Source: Hyphomicrobiales bacterium (GTDB lineage: Bacteria > Pseudomonadota > Alphaproteobacteria > Rhizobiales > JAJFHC01). From it: a DNA stretch of 40,315 bases. The stretch is taken from assembly GCA_021775835.1 (NCBI GenBank), contig JAJFHC010000213.1:1-40315 (forward strand), written 5' to 3'. Shown one piece after another: positions 1-8,645 of this stretch. A model generated the notes under the pieces. It saw only the letters and a program-made list of their open reading frames with translations. It did no database searches and was not told where the DNA came from. Every line of letters begins with the position of its first letter. Positions within the stretch are counted from its first letter, which is position 1. The translations under genes and the position numbers were made by a program.

Positions 1-327
1 GGCTTCTCGCCCCAGCTCCCGCTTGAGGCCATCATTGCGGCAGGTGGCGGATTTCCCGGAGTTGAGGGTACCGAGCTTGTTGAACTGATTTACATTGGGT
101 TCTACGGTGGCCGTGACCCGGGGAAAATCAGGTTCCTGGACCAGCCGGGCGATCTCATGGAGTCGGCCCGTGCCGGTCTGGTCGAGCGCGTAAAAAAATT
201 CAGAAGCCCCGGCCAGGCGTATCACCCGCGCCAGGCCGTGGAGTTTGAGCGAAGCGCCCATGATTATGACCACCTGGCGCGCCATCCGGAATGGTCGCTC
301 CAGCGCACTGGTGATAAGTCGCCATGA
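1..327 (+). CDS. addB: AddB C-terminal end (partial), double-strand break repair protein
   Basis: This is the last 108 codons of a gene that begins before the window, read in frame 1 to a TGA at 325-327. AddB is the second subunit of the AddAB helicase-nuclease, which resects double-strand breaks for RecA loading. The visible part has the pattern LPLEAIIAAGGGFPG near its start and ends with a YDHLARHPEWS-type tail, which I recall from alphaproteobacterial AddB C-termini. The nuclease and iron-sulfur motifs cannot be judged, because they lie mostly upstream or at the edge. The stop overlaps the addA start by 4 bases (ATGA), so the two subunits are translationally coupled. Identity rests on this overlap with addA plus the C-terminal pattern. 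Confidence 0.85.
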   Translation, partial: GFSPQLPLEAIIAAGGGFPGVEGTELVELIYIGFYGGRDPGKIRFLDQPGDLMESARAGLVERVKKFRSPGQAYHPRQAVEFERSAHDYDHLARHPEWSLQRTGDKSP

Positions 328-3300
328 CGGTGCAGACACCAGTCCAGTCGGCCACCATCGCCCAGCGTCGGGCCTCCGACCCTGAAGCCTCCGCCTGGGT
401 ATCGGCGAATGCCGGGTCAGGGAAGACCCATGTTCTGGTCAACCGGGTCGTTCGCCTGTTGTTGTCGGGTTGCGAGCCGGAGCAAATTCTCTGCCTGACT
501 TTCACCAAGGCCGCTGCATCGGAGATGGCGAACCGCCTGTTTCGTATGCTTGGCCGCTGGGTGACGCTCGACGATGCTGAACTGAGTGAACAATTGTCCC
601 TGATTGAGGGCCAGATGCCGTCTTCCGATCGCCTGCCATTGGCGCGTCGCCTGTTTGCGAAGGCCGTGGAGACGCCGGGCGGTCTCAAAGTGCAGACCAT
701 TCACGCCTTCTGCGAAAGCGTATTGCAGCGGTTTCCCATCGAAGCGGATATTCCACCCGGTTTCGATGTGCTGGATACCCGCGGTTCCAGGGAACTGCTC
801 GACATGGCGCGTCACGACCTTTTGGCTCGCGCCATGCACGACGAAGGGCTGCGTCTGCTGCTTGACCGAGCCAATGAGTATTTCAGCGAAGGCAGCCTCA
901 GCTCGTTCATTGACGAAGCGTTGGCAAACCGGGCATCGATTCAAGCCGCCCTGGCGTTCTCGGGCAGTCTGGTTGAGGTTGCGGAAGGTTTGCGCTCGGT
1001 CTTCGGTCTTGAAGCTGGAGAGTCCTCGCAGTCGATTGTTGATCATGCCGCCGCCATGGCGCCTGACCGGGAACAAGCTTATTGCCGTGTCCTGGATGCC
1101 GCGTCATCCGGCAAGGCTACGGACAAAAAAATTGCAGACCAGATCACGGCATTGTTGGCGCAAAACAGTCCGGCTGATCGCTTTGACCTTCTCCGTGTCC
1201 TTTTTCTGACCCAGTCCGGGTCGCCCAGGAAACGTCTTCTGACAAGCGGCCCCGCGCGCGAGTTTCCCGATACGTACGACTGGTTCGTCGACGAACAGGC
1301 CCGCGTTGTGGCCTGGCGCGACCGCTACTGGTCAGCCGTGGTTGTCGAGGTCACCCTTTCTCTGCTGGGAATTGTTGCAGATATTCTCAACGGTTACGAA
1401 GAAACCAAGCGTATCCGGGCGCAGCTGGACTACAGCGATCTGATCGCCCGGACCGTTGAATTGTTCGACCGCTCTGAAGCAGCCTGGGTTCTCTATAAAT
1501 TGGATAATGGCCTCGACCATATTCTTGTCGACGAGGCCCAGGATACAAGCCCTGAGCAATGGGAAGTCATTGCGCGTCTGTCAGAGGAGTTTTTTGTCGG
1601 CGAGGGCGCGCGGCCAGGCACACGCACGATTTTTGCCGTGGGGGACGAAAAGCAGTCGATCTACAGTTTTCAGGGCGCCAAGCCGGCTCAGTTTGAACGG
1701 ATGCGCCGGCATTTCCAGCGCAGCGTCGGAATGGTTCAAAAAATATTTGAGACCGTTCCCCTGACCGTATCCTTCCGTTCGACCAAGGACATCATGAACG
1801 CTGTAGACACGGTATTTGCCGATCCTAAGGCTGCCAGAGGCCTCGTGTTCGGTCCCGATCCGGCCGGATCGATCGTTCACGAAGCCGTTCGTGAAGGCCG
1901 CGCCGGACGAATTGAAATCTGGCCCACAACCGTACCCCAGGACATCGACGACGATGGCAACGCCTGGGATGCACCCTTCGATCGGCCAGGCCCACGCAGC
2001 GCCCGCGTTCTTCTCGCAGAACAGATTGCCACGACGATCAGGGGTTGGATTGCCGATGAGGTGCTTGAACCGCGTGGCCGAAAGGTCGTACCCGGCGACA
2101 TTCTCATTCTGGTGCGCCGGCGTGACGCGTTTTCCGATGCCATGGTTCGTGCCCTGAAGCGCGAGGGCATTCCCGTGGCCGGTGCGGACCGGTTGATCCT
2201 AACCGGCCATATCGCGGTGCTCGACCTGCTGGCCCTCGCACGTTTCGTGTTGATGCCGATTGACGATCTGGCGCTGGCCAGCGTCCTGAAAAGTCCTCTG
2301 CTGTGCAAGGCCGACGGCACCTGGTTCGACGATGATGATTTGTTCAGGCTGGCGCACAAACGGCCCGGTACGTTGTGGGCAGCGCTGGACGCGGTTGCCG
2401 CTCATGACGAAAACATAGCGTCTGCTTTCAGGCAACTGTCGATCTGGCGCGACCGTGCGCAAGGAGTGCCACCGCACGAGTTTTTCAATGCCATCCTCGG
2501 ACCGGACAAGGCGCGGCAGCGATTCATCTCAAGATTGGGCGCGGAGACCACGGACCCGCTCGACGAATTTCTCAACCTGACGCTTCAGTACGAAATGCGT
2601 CATGTTCCCACGCTGCAGGGCTTCGTCAGCTGGGTCGAGGAAGCCGAAACCGAGATCAAGCGTGACATGGAGCACGGCCGTAACGAAGTCCGCATCATGA
2701 CAGTGCATGGCGCCAAGGGCCTTGAAGCCAACATCGTAATTCTGCCCGACACCTGTTCCGTGCCCCATCCCAGTCACGATCCGGGTATCCTGTTTCTGGG
2801 CAATGATGCGCCAGGTATCCGTGACGCGGCGCTGCCGGTCTGGGCGGGACGGGCGGGTGACGACACAACCGTTATGAAACAGGCGCGCGAAAGCGTACGC
2901 GCAGAACGCGATGAGGAATATCACCGCCTGCTTTACGTGGCCATGACGCGTGCTCGTGACCGCCTTTACGTTTGTGGCTACGAAGGCCGACGGGAACGTT
3001 CGGACGGGTGTTGGTACGATCTGATTGCCAACAATCTCAAGCCTTTGGCTGATGAGATAACATTGCCTGACGGAACCAACGGATGGCGCCTGTCAGGTGA
3101 AACCCCGGGCATTGCGGACAAAGACGAAGCGGGCGACGATCAGGCCCAGGCCCCGGAACAGCCTCCCACCTGGGCGAGACAAAACGCACCGCCTGAGCCG
3201 CCTGTGTTACGCCCACTGGCGCCTTCCAGGCTCGAATCGCTGGAAGCCGGAGGCTGGGAGGCAACAAGCGGCGACCAGGTCTCGCTGTCGCCTTTGACGA

Positions 3301-3857
3301 CTCTTTCCGCTGACCGGTTTCTGCGTGGCCGGATCATCCACAAGCTTTTGCAGTACATGCCATCCTGGGTGCCGGAGGTTCGTGAAAGCAAGGCGCGGGC
3401 CTATGTGACAAAGGCCGGCGTTGGCATGTCTGAAGAGCAGCGCGGCGATCTGGTTCGCGAAGTTCTGGGGATCGTCGACAACGAGCGGTACGCCGATCTG
3501 TTCTCCGGGCAAAGCCGGGCGGAAGTGCCCCTCACGGCACAATTGCCGATCAAGGGGCCGGACGGCCGCGCCCTTGTGATATCAGGCCAAGTCGACCGGA
3601 TCGTGGTGACGTCCGCGCGAGTCATGGTGGTCGATTACAAGACCAATCGCCCGCCGCCTGACACGATCGACGGTGTCGTGCCTCTCTATTTACGGCAGAT
3701 GGCAGCCTACAGAATGGCCCTGACAAGCCTGTTCCCCGGACGAACCGTGGAGTGTTATCTGCTTTGGACGGACGGACCGACCCTCATGGCCCTGCCAGAC
3801 GCGATGATGGAGGCCGCCCTCGCAGACTTGGACCCAGGCATGACAGGGGAAACATGA
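324..3857 (+). CDS. addA: AddA, double-strand break repair helicase-nuclease subunit
   Basis: A 1177-residue UvrD/PcrA-type superfamily 1 helicase fused to a RecB-type nuclease, the usual size for alphaproteobacterial AddA. Walker A is ANAGSGKT at about residues 28-35 and motif Ia is CLTFTKAAASEM. Motif II is LVDEAQDTSPEQW, motif III includes GDEKQSIYSFQGA, and motif V is TVHGAKGLEAN. Motif VI is YVAMTRARDRLYV. Near the C-terminus GQVDRIVV followed by VVDYKTNRPP gives the PD-(D/E)xK nuclease residues (D, DYK). With AddB it unwinds and degrades broken DNA ends until a regulatory site is met, allowing RecA filament formation. The start ATG overlaps the addB stop, and trxA follows after 140 bases. 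Confidence 0.97.
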   Translation: MTVQTPVQSATIAQRRASDPEASAWVSANAGSGKTHVLVNRVVRLLLSGCEPEQILCLTFTKAAASEMANRLFRMLGRWVTLDDAELSEQLSLIEGQMPSSDRLPLARRLFAKAVETPGGLKVQTIHAFCESVLQRFPIEADIPPGFDVLDTRGSRELLDMARHDLLARAMHDEGLRLLLDRANEYFSEGSLSSFIDEALANRASIQAALAFSGSLVEVAEGLRSVFGLEAGESSQSIVDHAAAMAPDREQAYCRVLDAASSGKATDKKIADQITALLAQNSPADRFDLLRVLFLTQSGSPRKRLLTSGPAREFPDTYDWFVDEQARVVAWRDRYWSAVVVEVTLSLLGIVADILNGYEETKRIRAQLDYSDLIARTVELFDRSEAAWVLYKLDNGLDHILVDEAQDTSPEQWEVIARLSEEFFVGEGARPGTRTIFAVGDEKQSIYSFQGAKPAQFERMRRHFQRSVGMVQKIFETVPLTVSFRSTKDIMNAVDTVFADPKAARGLVFGPDPAGSIVHEAVREGRAGRIEIWPTTVPQDIDDDGNAWDAPFDRPGPRSARVLLAEQIATTIRGWIADEVLEPRGRKVVPGDILILVRRRDAFSDAMVRALKREGIPVAGADRLILTGHIAVLDLLALARFVLMPIDDLALASVLKSPLLCKADGTWFDDDDLFRLAHKRPGTLWAALDAVAAHDENIASAFRQLSIWRDRAQGVPPHEFFNAILGPDKARQRFISRLGAETTDPLDEFLNLTLQYEMRHVPTLQGFVSWVEEAETEIKRDMEHGRNEVRIMTVHGAKGLEANIVILPDTCSVPHPSHDPGILFLGNDAPGIRDAALPVWAGRAGDDTTVMKQARESVRAERDEEYHRLLYVAMTRARDRLYVCGYEGRRERSDGCWYDLIANNLKPLADEITLPDGTNGWRLSGETPGIADKDEAGDDQAQAPEQPPTWARQNAPPEPPVLRPLAPSRLESLEAGGWEATSGDQVSLSPLTTLSADRFLRGRIIHKLLQYMPSWVPEVRESKARAYVTKAGVGMSEEQRGDLVREVLGIVDNERYADLFSGQSRAEVPLTAQLPIKGPDGRALVISGQVDRIVVTSARVMVVDYKTNRPPPDTIDGVVPLYLRQMAAYRMALTSLFPGRTVECYLLWTDGPTLMALPDAMMEAALADLDPGMTGET

Positions 3858-3880
3858 CATTCCCGTGAGACCGCGAGGCC

Positions 3881-3909
3881 TTGACCGGGTGGGACTCACT
3901 TACTACGTT
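3881..3909 (+). promoter_or_regulatory. Candidate sigma-70 promoter for trxA
   Basis: TTGACC at 3881-3886 and TACGTT at 3904-3909 are separated by 17 bases. The -35 is 5/6 to consensus and the -10 only 3/6. It sits in the 140-base gap after addA, about 90 bases before the trxA ATG, and would let thioredoxin be expressed independently of addBA. This is a motif reading only. Confidence 0.4.
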
Positions 3910-3997
3910 GCAGAAGAATGTGTACGACCGCGAGTCGCGGCGATGGATCATCTTACACCGCGCGATTTTCAGCGGAATTCTCCAGAAAGGCAGTCAT

Positions 3998-4318
3998 ATG
4001 GCAACTGTTAACGTCTCCGACGACAGTTTCGAAAACGATGTGCTCAAGGCATCCGGACCAGTGGTCGTGGATTACTGGGCCGAATGGTGCGGCCCATGCA
4101 AGCAAATCGGGCCGGCGCTTGAAGAAATTGCAGGCGAAATGGCCGACAAGGTGAAAGTCGTCAAAATCAATATCGATGAAAACCCGTCGACACCGACCAA
4201 ATATGGTGTGCGCGGGATTCCAACGCTCATGCTGTTCAAGGACGGCGAAGTTGCCGACACCCAGGTAGGTGCTGTTCCCAAAGGCAAGATCGTGGAATGG
4301 ATTGAACGTTCTCTTTGA
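3998..4318 (+). CDS. trxA: Thioredoxin 1
   Basis: A 106-residue cytosolic thioredoxin that passes electrons from thioredoxin reductase to protein disulfides. The redox motif WCGPC has its cysteines at residues 31 and 34, and the cis-proline lies in GIPTL at about residue 75. Asp25 in VVVDYWAEW is the conserved buried acid. The open frame extends upstream to 3881, but ATG 3998 is chosen because it follows AGAAAGG at 7 bases and gives exactly the family length. The addA-trxA order is common in alphaproteobacteria. The gene ends in a strong terminator. Confidence 0.97.
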   Translation: MATVNVSDDSFENDVLKASGPVVVDYWAEWCGPCKQIGPALEEIAGEMADKVKVVKINIDENPSTPTKYGVRGIPTLMLFKDGEVADTQVGAVPKGKIVEWIERSL

Positions 4319-4341
4319 ATGGTTGCACCAGTGTTACCGAA

Positions 4342-4368
4342 AAAGCCGGGCCTGCCCCGGCTTTTTTT
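4342..4368 (+). terminator. Bidirectional rho-independent terminator between trxA and the dioxygenase gene
   Basis: A 9-bp perfect stem (AAAGCCGGG / CCCGGCTTT) with a 5-base loop is followed by a run of T on the plus strand. The opposite strand also carries five Ts after the stem. It lies 23 bases past the trxA stop and 14 bases past the stop of the convergent minus-strand gene, so it can end transcription from both sides. Confidence 0.9.
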
Positions 4369-4382
4369 GTGCGTGACACCCA

Positions 4383-5246
4383 TCAGGTTTCGGCAAAACT
4401 GCGTCCCGCCACCGCTTCCTGGTTCTCGAAAATCGACCCAGCCCGATTCGGCTTTGGCAAAGGCAGTCTGATCGGCACAGCGGTCTGTCGCGGCGCAAAG
4501 GTAGGCATGCCGGTAATGATGCGGCCGTTGAACTCGTCAAGTTCATAACTGTCGACCAGCGGCCAGGCATCGACGGCGGCGTAGGAGAACAGCAGCAGCC
4601 GGCGTTCGCGCACACCCCGATTCTCCGTCGACGCGTGCAGCGTTCGCACATGGTGGATCGTTATTGACCCGGCCTTGCCGGTGAGGGGTACGGCTTCGTT
4701 CAGGTCTTGCTCGATGGCACCCGGATCGCAGGCACCGACAAAAATGCCGTCATGATGGTGGTCTATGACCGGCCCCCGGTGACTCCCGGGCAGCACAAGC
4801 AATGGCCCGTTGTCCTCGTTGCAGTCTTCCAGATAGAGGCCAACAGCCAGAAGGTCGTCATTGGTGTAAGGGTAGAATGCCCAGTCCTGATGCCATTCAA
4901 TGGCGGCTCCGCCACCGACCGGCTTGATGTTGAGCTTTGAGTGATCGAACCGCACGTCCGGTCCAAGCAGGCACTGGAGAAGTGCCACCAGTTTCGGGTT
5001 TCTCGACGCCTTGTAATAGACATCGTGCTGATCGGCAGGGTCCTTGATCCGGCGCACCCTGGGCGCGTTGGCGCTGTGGCCTGGCCCCAGGTCATAGACA
5101 TTGTCGCTGTCCGTGACAGCCCTTGACCCTTCTACATAATTGTCGGTCACCGCATTAAGTTCCGCCAATTCGGTTGCGGTGAACACGTCCTCGACGACCA
5201 GATAGCCCTGGTCGCGGTAAAATGTGATCTGATCAGGTTTCAGCAT
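4383..5246 (-). CDS. Phytanoyl-CoA dioxygenase (PhyH) family protein
   Basis: A 287-residue Fe(II)/2-oxoglutarate-dependent oxygenase of the PhyH/EctD type. The iron-binding facial triad is visible: H119 and D121 in IEWHQDW, and the distal H204 in HVRTLHAST. R213 follows, in a position suited to binding 2-oxoglutarate. The PLLVLPGSHRGP segment is typical of the family's jelly-roll core. It would hydroxylate a small organic substrate, but the substrate cannot be read from sequence. The gene lies 45 bases downstream of the MttB-like gene on the same strand and is probably co-transcribed with it, suggesting that both act on one quaternary or methylated amine. There is no signal peptide, so it is cytosolic. 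Confidence 0.85.
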   Translation of the reverse strand: MLKPDQITFYRDQGYLVVEDVFTATELAELNAVTDNYVEGSRAVTDSDNVYDLGPGHSANAPRVRRIKDPADQHDVYYKASRNPKLVALLQCLLGPDVRFDHSKLNIKPVGGGAAIEWHQDWAFYPYTNDDLLAVGLYLEDCNEDNGPLLVLPGSHRGPVIDHHHDGIFVGACDPGAIEQDLNEAVPLTGKAGSITIHHVRTLHASTENRGVRERRLLLFSYAAVDAWPLVDSYELDEFNGRIITGMPTFAPRQTAVPIRLPLPKPNRAGSIFENQEAVAGRSFAET

Positions 5247-5291
5247 TGCCGGTCTCCGTCTTACGGGTCCGTCGCCGGGCCCGTGCCAAAC

Positions 5292-6830
5292 TCAAGGTTC
5301 GCCCGATCCAATCTCCTCGCGCCGCTTCGCAATATAGGCGTCCAGCTCTTCGACAATGGCAGGATCCATCGCCGGTTCCTCATAGTCCTTGAGCGCCTGC
5401 TGCCAGATATTTGTCGCGCGCTGTGTTGCGGTCAGGCTACCTGCCAGTTCCCAATTCTCGTAGTTTTGCCAGTCGGAAACAATCGGCTGATAGAATGCGG
5501 TTTCATATCGCTCCATCGTGTGCGGCTCACCGAAGAAATGCCCACCGGTCGGCACGCCCTTGATGGCGTCGAACCCAAGTTCTGCTTCGTTCACTTCAAT
5601 CGGTTTGAGGAATTCCATCATATGCTGGATCATTTCCACATCGAGCACCAGCTTTTCAAACGAGGCCGTGAGGCCACCTTCGAGCCAGCCGGCTGCGTGG
5701 TAGACCAGATGCGACTGACCCAGGATCGCGCCCCACAGGGCCATCTGGGTCTCATAGACCGACTGGGCGTCGGCGGCGTTCGAGGCGTTGGTGTTCGATG
5801 CCCGATAGGGCAGTCCGTAGCGCCGCGCCAACTGGCCACTGGCGACGTTGGCCTTGGTGTTTTCCGGGGTGCCAAAGGCCGGCGCGCCTGACCGCATGTC
5901 CACATTCGAGGTGTAGGAGCCATAAAGCACCGGCGCTCCCGGGTTGACCAGTTGCGCCAGGGTTATGCCGAACAGGGCTTCTGCATTCTGTTGTGCGAGG
6001 CCGGCGGCAAGGGTCACCGGTGTCATGGCGCCCATCAACGTGAACGGCGTGACGGCGACTGCCTGGCCGTGTTCCACCATCGCCATGAGTCCGTCTGCCA
6101 TGGCGTCGTCGAACTTGCGCGGGCTGTTGACCGATATGATCGTGACGACGCCGGGATCCTGCGCCAGTTCCTCAAGGGTCAGGCCCCGGCTGATGGCCAT
6201 CATGGCAATTCCGTCAAGCGCCCGTCCCCGGCCAATCGCCGTACAATGGAAGACCAGGTCCGACAGGGTAATGTTGGCGCGGTAGGTATCCAGGTGGCGG
6301 GAGTTGGCCGGCAGCTCGACCGGGGCGACGACCTGATTGCCGATCAGGTGGATCGCATTGAAATAGTGCGCCAGCCGGATGAAGTCGCAGTAATCCTGAT
6401 AGTTGCCCGAACGTCGGCCCCGGACGCAGTCGTGAACATTCGGCGGCCCGGCCACCAGCCCGAAATTGACGCTGTTGCCGCCCAGCAGGATGCGCTTGTC
6501 CGGATTGCGCGGCGTCAGGGAAAACCGGGACGGGGCGGTGGCGATGGCGCCTTCGACCAGTCCCCGGTCGAGCTTGACTGTCATGGTGGCATCATCGACC
6601 TGCGCCCCGGTCTTGCGAAAGATCTCCAGGGCACGGGGGCTGTTCACCTCTATGCCCAGTTCCTCGAGAATACGCATCGATGTCAGATGAATATCCTCGA
6701 TCTGGTCCTCCGACAGTATATTGAGCGGCGGATAGGTGTTTTCCACCGCACGCCAGGGGAGTTGAGGAATCCGTTCCCCGGGGTTTTCCCGCTGTTTGAG
6801 AACCGATCTTCTGCGTCTGGCCTTGGCCAT
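5292..6830 (-). CDS. Trimethylamine methyltransferase (MttB) family protein, non-pyrrolysine
   Basis: A 512-residue member of the MttB superfamily (COG5598), recognised from the N-terminal IHLTSMRILEELGIEV, the RVPGFGLVAGPPN-like region (here VNFGLVAGPPN), and central TPFTLMGAMTPVTLAAGL with APVLYGSYTSNVDMRSG. Archaeal MttB uses pyrrolysine at an in-frame amber codon; this frame has none, which places it with the non-Pyl branch. Characterised members of that branch (MtgB, MtpB, MtcB) demethylate glycine betaine, proline betaine or carnitine using a corrinoid protein. No corrinoid-binding protein or reactivase is encoded nearby, so the methyl acceptor is unknown. The neighbours are a GbdR-like regulator and a PhyH dioxygenase. 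The Arg/Lys-rich N-terminus (residues 3-12) is unusual. Confidence 0.85.
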   Translation of the reverse strand: MAKARRRRSVLKQRENPGERIPQLPWRAVENTYPPLNILSEDQIEDIHLTSMRILEELGIEVNSPRALEIFRKTGAQVDDATMTVKLDRGLVEGAIATAPSRFSLTPRNPDKRILLGGNSVNFGLVAGPPNVHDCVRGRRSGNYQDYCDFIRLAHYFNAIHLIGNQVVAPVELPANSRHLDTYRANITLSDLVFHCTAIGRGRALDGIAMMAISRGLTLEELAQDPGVVTIISVNSPRKFDDAMADGLMAMVEHGQAVAVTPFTLMGAMTPVTLAAGLAQQNAEALFGITLAQLVNPGAPVLYGSYTSNVDMRSGAPAFGTPENTKANVASGQLARRYGLPYRASNTNASNAADAQSVYETQMALWGAILGQSHLVYHAAGWLEGGLTASFEKLVLDVEMIQHMMEFLKPIEVNEAELGFDAIKGVPTGGHFFGEPHTMERYETAFYQPIVSDWQNYENWELAGSLTATQRATNIWQQALKDYEEPAMDPAIVEELDAYIAKRREEIGSGEP

Positions 6831-6896
6831 CCCGAGTGTACCCCGCCTTGAATTTTCTGATCCTCAGAGGGTCGATGATAGCGCGGCGACGCCTTT

Positions 6897-6937
6897 GTAC
6901 ATAATCGACATTTGTTTGTGTACTTTGGTCACATCTG
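6897..6937. promoter_or_regulatory. Candidate regulator-binding region upstream of the MttB-like gene
   Basis: The 130-base gap between the AraC-type regulator and the MttB-like gene holds an AT-richer patch. It contains an inverted pair GTACA (6897-6901) / TGTAC (6919-6923) and a direct pair ACATTTG (6908-6914) / ACATCTG (6931-6937), spaced 23 bases. GlxA/GbdR-type regulators often bind direct half-sites about two turns apart, so this is a possible operator. The evidence is weak. Confidence 0.25.
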
Positions 6938-6960
6938 AAGGGGATTCGACGCCTGCGGCC

Positions 6961-7947
6961 CTAAGGCTCCGTGGCCGGCTGGCTTTGCCTCAGAAACTTC
7001 TGGTCCTGGGACGGGGTCGATCCATATTGCTGCCGGTAGCTGCGGGCAAAATGCGACTGCGATCCGAAACCCGCCGCAACCGCTATTTCTGACATCGGCA
7101 GGTTTGTATAAAGCAGCAATTCTCGCGCTCTTTTCAGACGCTCCTGTTTGTAAAAGGCCATCGGAGACCGCCCCAGGTGAATTTTGAACAGGCGCTCCAG
7201 TTGGCGCACGGTCAGGCCGACTTCTCTGGCAAGCGTCCGGATCGCCAGCGGCAGTTCTATGTTTTCCGCCATCAGTGTGACCGCCTTGGTCACGTGGGCG
7301 GAGTTGATGCTGAGCGCGCCTCTGGCTGTCACGCTCTGTTCGTCATAGGCGTCGCGGATCCGGGGGTGCTGGAACCAGCTCGAAATCTCGTTGTTGACGA
7401 CCCGGCCCAGATCGTCCGACATCAGGGTCAGCATCAGGTCGAGCGACGCTGTTCCCCCCGCGCAGGTCAGCCGGTCCCGGTCAATTTCGAAAATCCGGCT
7501 GGTGGCGTCGACATTGGGAAACTCCTCCTGGAACGCGTTGCCGTAGTACCAGTGGACACTGCACCGGTAACCGTCGAGCAGGCCGGCACGGGCCAGTGGA
7601 AAAACCCCGCCGCTGATCCCACCCAGGCGGGTACCGTGGCGCGCAAGCTGGCGCAGCTTGACGCGAATAACGTCTTCATTGGCAAAATTGTTGCGAACCC
7701 CACCGACCACAAAAAGATAGTCCAAACCGTGCGACGAGATCATCCCGGCGTCCGGCGTGATCCTGACACCGGAGCTCGACCGGACAATCTCGCCGTCTTC
7801 CGACAGAATTTGCCAGACATACCTCTCCTGGCCGGTGAGCTCGTTTGCCGCGCGAAACGGTTCGATCGCCGCAGAAAGCGTGATCATGGGAAAACCGCTG
7901 CTCAGCAGCAAACCGATCGTGGTGACGTCCTGTCTTCCGGATTTCAT
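6961..7947 (-). CDS. GlxA/GbdR-type transcriptional regulator (DJ-1/PfpI-like domain plus AraC HTH)
   Basis: A 328-residue regulator. The N-terminal half (about residues 8-180) is a class I glutamine amidotransferase/DJ-1-like sensor fold beginning TIGLLLSSGFPMITLSAAIEPFRAAN, with a VGGVRNN turn. The C-terminal about 100 residues are a double AraC helix-turn-helix: IRTLAREVGLTVRQLERLFK, then MSEIAVAAGFGSQSHFARSYRQQYG. This architecture is that of GbdR, CdhR and SouR, activators of betaine, carnitine and sarcosine catabolism in Pseudomonas, and of ArgR. It sits directly upstream of, and codirectional with, the MttB-like and PhyH genes and is their likely activator. The ATG has only a weak SD-like GGCGGG, and an in-frame stop just upstream excludes a longer form. 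Confidence 0.88.
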   Translation of the reverse strand: MKSGRQDVTTIGLLLSSGFPMITLSAAIEPFRAANELTGQERYVWQILSEDGEIVRSSSGVRITPDAGMISSHGLDYLFVVGGVRNNFANEDVIRVKLRQLARHGTRLGGISGGVFPLARAGLLDGYRCSVHWYYGNAFQEEFPNVDATSRIFEIDRDRLTCAGGTASLDLMLTLMSDDLGRVVNNEISSWFQHPRIRDAYDEQSVTARGALSINSAHVTKAVTLMAENIELPLAIRTLAREVGLTVRQLERLFKIHLGRSPMAFYKQERLKRARELLLYTNLPMSEIAVAAGFGSQSHFARSYRQQYGSTPSQDQKFLRQSQPATEP

Positions 7948-8129
7948 GAGCGCCCGCCAGAACGGTTGTTTCTCCTGCGCTCAATGCTTTCCCCAGACAC
8001 ATGCCGATTGCAAATGAATTTTCTTAGGCGTTCGCTGTCGCTCGCCCCGACTTTGCAATCCACGGGCAAACCGGCTCGGTGTGATCGGATGGTGTCCTGC
8101 TTCAGGTCGACAACGGGTCTCGCTGAACT

Positions 8130-8645
8130 TCACTGGTAGAGGTCAATGCCGACGTCAAAGATCGACTGCCCTTTTCTTCTCTGAAAGGGAGACCCATTTT
8201 GCGGCAGCGGTGGCGTTGCAGAGAAGTCGTTGCCTGCGTTTCTCGGCTTTTTCGATGCTGTCCGGCGGCGTATTGCAGATGTGACCTTACGGGCCGGCTT
8301 TTTTATCTTCACGGCCGGTCTTGCCGGTTTCCTTGCGGCGGCTTTTGCACGCGACAAAGAGTTCTTGGAAGCGCGACGGCAAGCTGGGGGTGTTCTTTGG
8401 AGGGCTGCTGGAACGAAATAACAGATGTTCTTTCCACCTTTGTCAGCAAGATAAACACTTCTGATATAACCGAAATGGCACTGGCAGCTCTTCCAGATGG
8501 CTTTTTCTTTCGCGTTCGAAGGTGAGTATATGAGTTTCCCGGCATGTGATGCGTGTGATTCGTAGAACAACGCCATTGTTGCCAATATTACCGTAAATAC
8601 GCGCAAAAATGCCAATCCTCCAAAATTGTGTTTCAAACAAATCAT
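8130..8645 (-). CDS. Putative small secreted, highly basic protein, unrecognised
   Basis: A 171-codon frame that I do not recognise. Residues about 12-33 look like a signal peptide (LRVFTVILATMALF followed by an ASHA cleavage-type end). Next comes a cysteine-bearing segment (KSCQCHFGY, KNICYFVP, PPACRR). Residues about 95-145 form an Ala/Lys/Arg/Pro-rich stretch reminiscent of histone H1-like tails (ARKPARPAVKIKKPARK). Support comes from a good sigma-70 promoter 37 bases upstream (8682-8709). Against it, the SD is weak and no homologue is known to me. The low-complexity basic tail could also arise by chance from the opposite strand, where a shorter frame exists. It stands alone between the AraC regulator and folC. 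Confidence 0.4.
   Translation of the reverse strand: MICLKHNFGGLAFLRVFTVILATMALFYESHASHAGKLIYSPSNAKEKAIWKSCQCHFGYIRSVYLADKGGKNICYFVPAALQRTPPACRRASKNSLSRAKAAARKPARPAVKIKKPARKVTSAIRRRTASKKPRNAGNDFSATPPLPQNGSPFQRRKGQSIFDVGIDLYQ

Noticed and set aside
5292..6830. Pyrrolysine decoding in the MttB-like gene
   Set aside because: The frame is uninterrupted by any amber codon, so pyrrolysine is not used.
5952..6851. 299-codon open frame on the plus strand
   Set aside because: It is antisense to the clear MttB-like gene, Arg/His-rich, with no recognisable domain or RBS; a shadow of GC-rich coding DNA.
7177..8139. 320-codon plus-strand frame
   Set aside because: Antisense to the AraC-type regulator, low in hydrophobic structure, no family pattern.
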